This document shows, one piece after another, positions 62,469-64,000 of a DNA stretch of 64,000 bases (positions within the stretch are counted from its first letter, which is position 1; the number at the start of each line of letters is the position of its first letter). The DNA lies in the NCBI GenBank assembly GCA_963829835.1, contig CAWHKC010000004.1:2790001-2854000 (forward strand), in the 5' to 3' direction. The position numbers and the translations under genes were made by a program. This stretch comes from Berkiella sp963829835. GTDB lineage: Bacteria > Pseudomonadota > Gammaproteobacteria > Berkiellales > Berkiellaceae. The notes below the pieces were generated by a model. The model made no database searches. It saw only the letters and a list, made by a program, of their open reading frames with translations, and had not been told where the DNA came from.

Positions 62469-63631
62469 TGAAAAATGAAACAATTTTAGTAATAAACGCA
62501 GGTTCCTCAAGCATCAAATTTTCATTGTTTGATTGTGAAAATCTTACTTTAATTTATCATGGTTTAATTGAGAAAGTATTTAATGCGCCAGTACTCTCAA
62601 TTTATAACAACGAATATAAATCCATTTTTAATCAAACAGATATTAAACCAGGGTATGAATCCTCAATACAAACATTTTTAAATTGGTTTGAAAGTTTATC
62701 AGATAATGAATTAAAAGCCGTTGGCCATAGAGTGGTGCATGGCGGACAGGAATATTTAAATCCAGTTAAAATTACAGATAAAGTAATTTTTAATTTAACA
62801 AAATTGATACCATTAGCGCCATTACATGAACCACATAATATTAATGCAATTAACATTGTTAGCAAGTTATATCCTAAAATTCCCCAAGTGGCATGTTTTG
62901 ATACTTCATTCCATAGTACCCAGCATAAACTAGCAACTCTTTTTGCTGTTCCAAGAAAATTGACAGACGAGGGACTCATTCGTTACGGTTTTCATGGTAT
63001 TTCCTATGAATATATTGCCTCTGTTTTACCAAATCACTTAGGCACGCTGGCAAACGGCAAAGTCATTGCAGCTCATCTTGGTAATGGTGCTAGTATGTGT
63101 GCCATTTATAAACAAAAAAGTGTCGCTTCTTCAATGGGCTTAACAGCATTAGATGGTTTAATGATGGGTACACGATGTGGTAATATTGATCCAGGTCTTA
63201 TTTTATATTTACTTCAAGAAAAAAAATATACTACTGAAGAAATAAATCATTTACTTTATGAACAGTCTGGCTTGATAGGTGTTTCTGAGCTAAGTAGTGA
63301 TGTAAGAGTACTTGAGCAAAGCAAATCTCCCAATGCTACTGAAGCTATCCAACTGTTTTGTTATCGAGCAGCGCGAGAATTATGTGCACTGTTGACGCCA
63401 TTGAAAGGGTGTGATGCCATTGTATTTACTGCTGGCATTGGTGAAAATTCAAGCCTAATAAGAAAGGGAATTTGTGAGTGGTTAGATTGGCTAGGTGTTC
63501 AAATAAATGATGATGCCAATCAGAAGAATTTATCTATCATTAGTCATGAGAAAAGTAAAGTTTTGGTTAGCGTTATTCCAACGAATGAAGAATATATGAT
63601 AGCCAAACATACTTTATCTCTAATAAAATAA
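62468..63631 (+). CDS. ackA: Acetate/propionate kinase, intact copy
   Basis: The 387-residue enzyme transfers phosphate between ATP and acetate (or a similar acid). It has all the motifs: VINAGSSSIKFSLF (N10), AVGHRVVHGG (R88), HLGNGASMCAI, DGLMMGTRCGNIDPG and FTAGIGENSSLIR. Length is normal. It starts within the last codon of the frameshifted MaoC-Pta gene (TAATG) and is followed 12 bases later by the alcohol dehydrogenase gene, so they form one operon. It probably works with the pta-type partner to make or use acyl phosphate. Confidence 0.95.
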   Translation: MKNETILVINAGSSSIKFSLFDCENLTLIYHGLIEKVFNAPVLSIYNNEYKSIFNQTDIKPGYESSIQTFLNWFESLSDNELKAVGHRVVHGGQEYLNPVKITDKVIFNLTKLIPLAPLHEPHNINAINIVSKLYPKIPQVACFDTSFHSTQHKLATLFAVPRKLTDEGLIRYGFHGISYEYIASVLPNHLGTLANGKVIAAHLGNGASMCAIYKQKSVASSMGLTALDGLMMGTRCGNIDPGLILYLLQEKKYTTEEINHLLYEQSGLIGVSELSSDVRVLEQSKSPNATEAIQLFCYRAARELCALLTPLKGCDAIVFTAGIGENSSLIRKGICEWLDWLGVQINDDANQKNLSIISHEKSKVLVSVIPTNEEYMIAKHTLSLIK

Positions 63632-63643
63632 GGAAGCTTAGCC

Positions 63644-64000
63644 ATGAAAGCATTCGTTTACCAAGGTCCAGGAAAAAAGAGTTTTGAAGACCGTCCCATT
63701 CCAACAATTACAGCGTCAACTGACGCAATTATCAAGGTTAAGAAAACCACTATTTGTGGTACAGATTTACACATTCTTAAAGGTGATGTCCCTACATGCA
63801 AACCTGGTCGTATTCTTGGACATGAAGGAATTGGTGTTGTAGATAAAGTTGGCCCAGGTGTTACAGAGTTTAAGCCTGGTGATAATGTTCTCATTTCTTG
63901 TATCACATCTTGTGGTAGGTGCGAATATTGTCGCAAAGGTATGTATTCTCATTGTGTTAATGGTGGCTGGATATTGGGAAATGAAATTGACGGTACACAA
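63644..64000 (+). CDS. Zinc-dependent alcohol dehydrogenase (3' end outside window)
   Basis: The 119 residues in the window start MKAFVYQGPGKKSFEDRP. They show the medium-chain dehydrogenase features: the catalytic zinc ligand Cys in TICGTDLHILKGD, GHEGIGVVDKVG and the structural-zinc Cys set CGRCEYCRKGMYSHC. AGGA lies upstream of the ATG. The frame is open to the window edge, so most of the protein is missing. It follows ackA in the same operon and may supply or remove an aldehyde or alcohol in this pathway. Confidence 0.93.
   Translation, partial: MKAFVYQGPGKKSFEDRPIPTITASTDAIIKVKKTTICGTDLHILKGDVPTCKPGRILGHEGIGVVDKVGPGVTEFKPGDNVLISCITSCGRCEYCRKGMYSHCVNGGWILGNEIDGTQ

Overview
This 64 kb window comes from a low-GC, gene-dense gammaproteobacterium. 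The ordinary genes (msrB, phr, sixA, rtcB, nudC, mgtA, arfB, fabI, phaC) look proteobacterial. They are interleaved with many proteins built from eukaryote-like parts: RhoGAP, Sec7, F-box, leucine-rich and ankyrin-like repeats, a SNAP-25-like SNARE, a CaaX box, SH3-ligand peptides, nuclear-localisation-like tails, a histone H1-like protein and a P450. This mix is typical of host-adapted Legionellales. The nuclear-targeting motifs and base composition would fit a Berkiella-like intranuclear bacterium, but that identification is an inference. No rRNA, tRNA, CRISPR array or insertion sequence was seen, and no secretion-system gene lies in the window.

Layout. 1-5 kb: a partial Ala/Pro-repeat membrane protein, msrB, a large unknown protein, and a small protein with SH3 ligands. 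5-10 kb: a RhoGAP-Sec7 fusion, photolyase, tyrosine recombinase and sixA. 10-18.4 kb: an FtsH-type protease with two AAA modules, an unknown/ankyrin-like gene pair, a phosphodiesterase-fold (EEP) protein ending in a bipartite NLS-like motif, and a putative glycoside hydrolase. 18.5-25.2 kb: rtcB, a YbhB-type protein, a HIT protein, the SNAP-25-like protein and a three-gene phosphorelay. 25.2-31.5 kb: three Gly/His/Tyr-rich envelope proteins, a MATE pump, a small CaaX protein, a P450 and a histone H1-like protein. 31.6-43.1 kb: arfB, dipZ, pirin, nudC, mgtA, a porin, an MFS transporter, hisC, a gene fragment and a MarR/SRPBCC operon with a clear palindromic operator. 43.3-51.7 kb: phaC, a polyproline coiled-coil protein, mtnD, unknown proteins and a nitronate monooxygenase. 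52-64 kb: a polyhydroxyalkanoate/acyl-phosphate cluster (fabI, two ack copies, phaZ, two pta-type copies, an alcohol dehydrogenase start) with a DUF1800/DUF1501 pair and an F-box/LRR protein inserted.

The most notable signals are the candidate host-manipulation proteins. The RhoGAP-Sec7 fusion, the SNAP-25-like Qbc-SNARE mimic, the SH3-ligand protein and the CaaX protein all point to host small-GTPase, membrane-fusion and signalling pathways. The F-box/LRR and EEP proteins carry basic tails resembling nuclear localisation signals. The tandem-AAA FtsH is an unusual architecture. In the pta-ack cluster each of the two copies has one damaged partner, so one intact Pta and one intact Ack remain. 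Two families of short palindromic intergenic repeats are scattered through the window.
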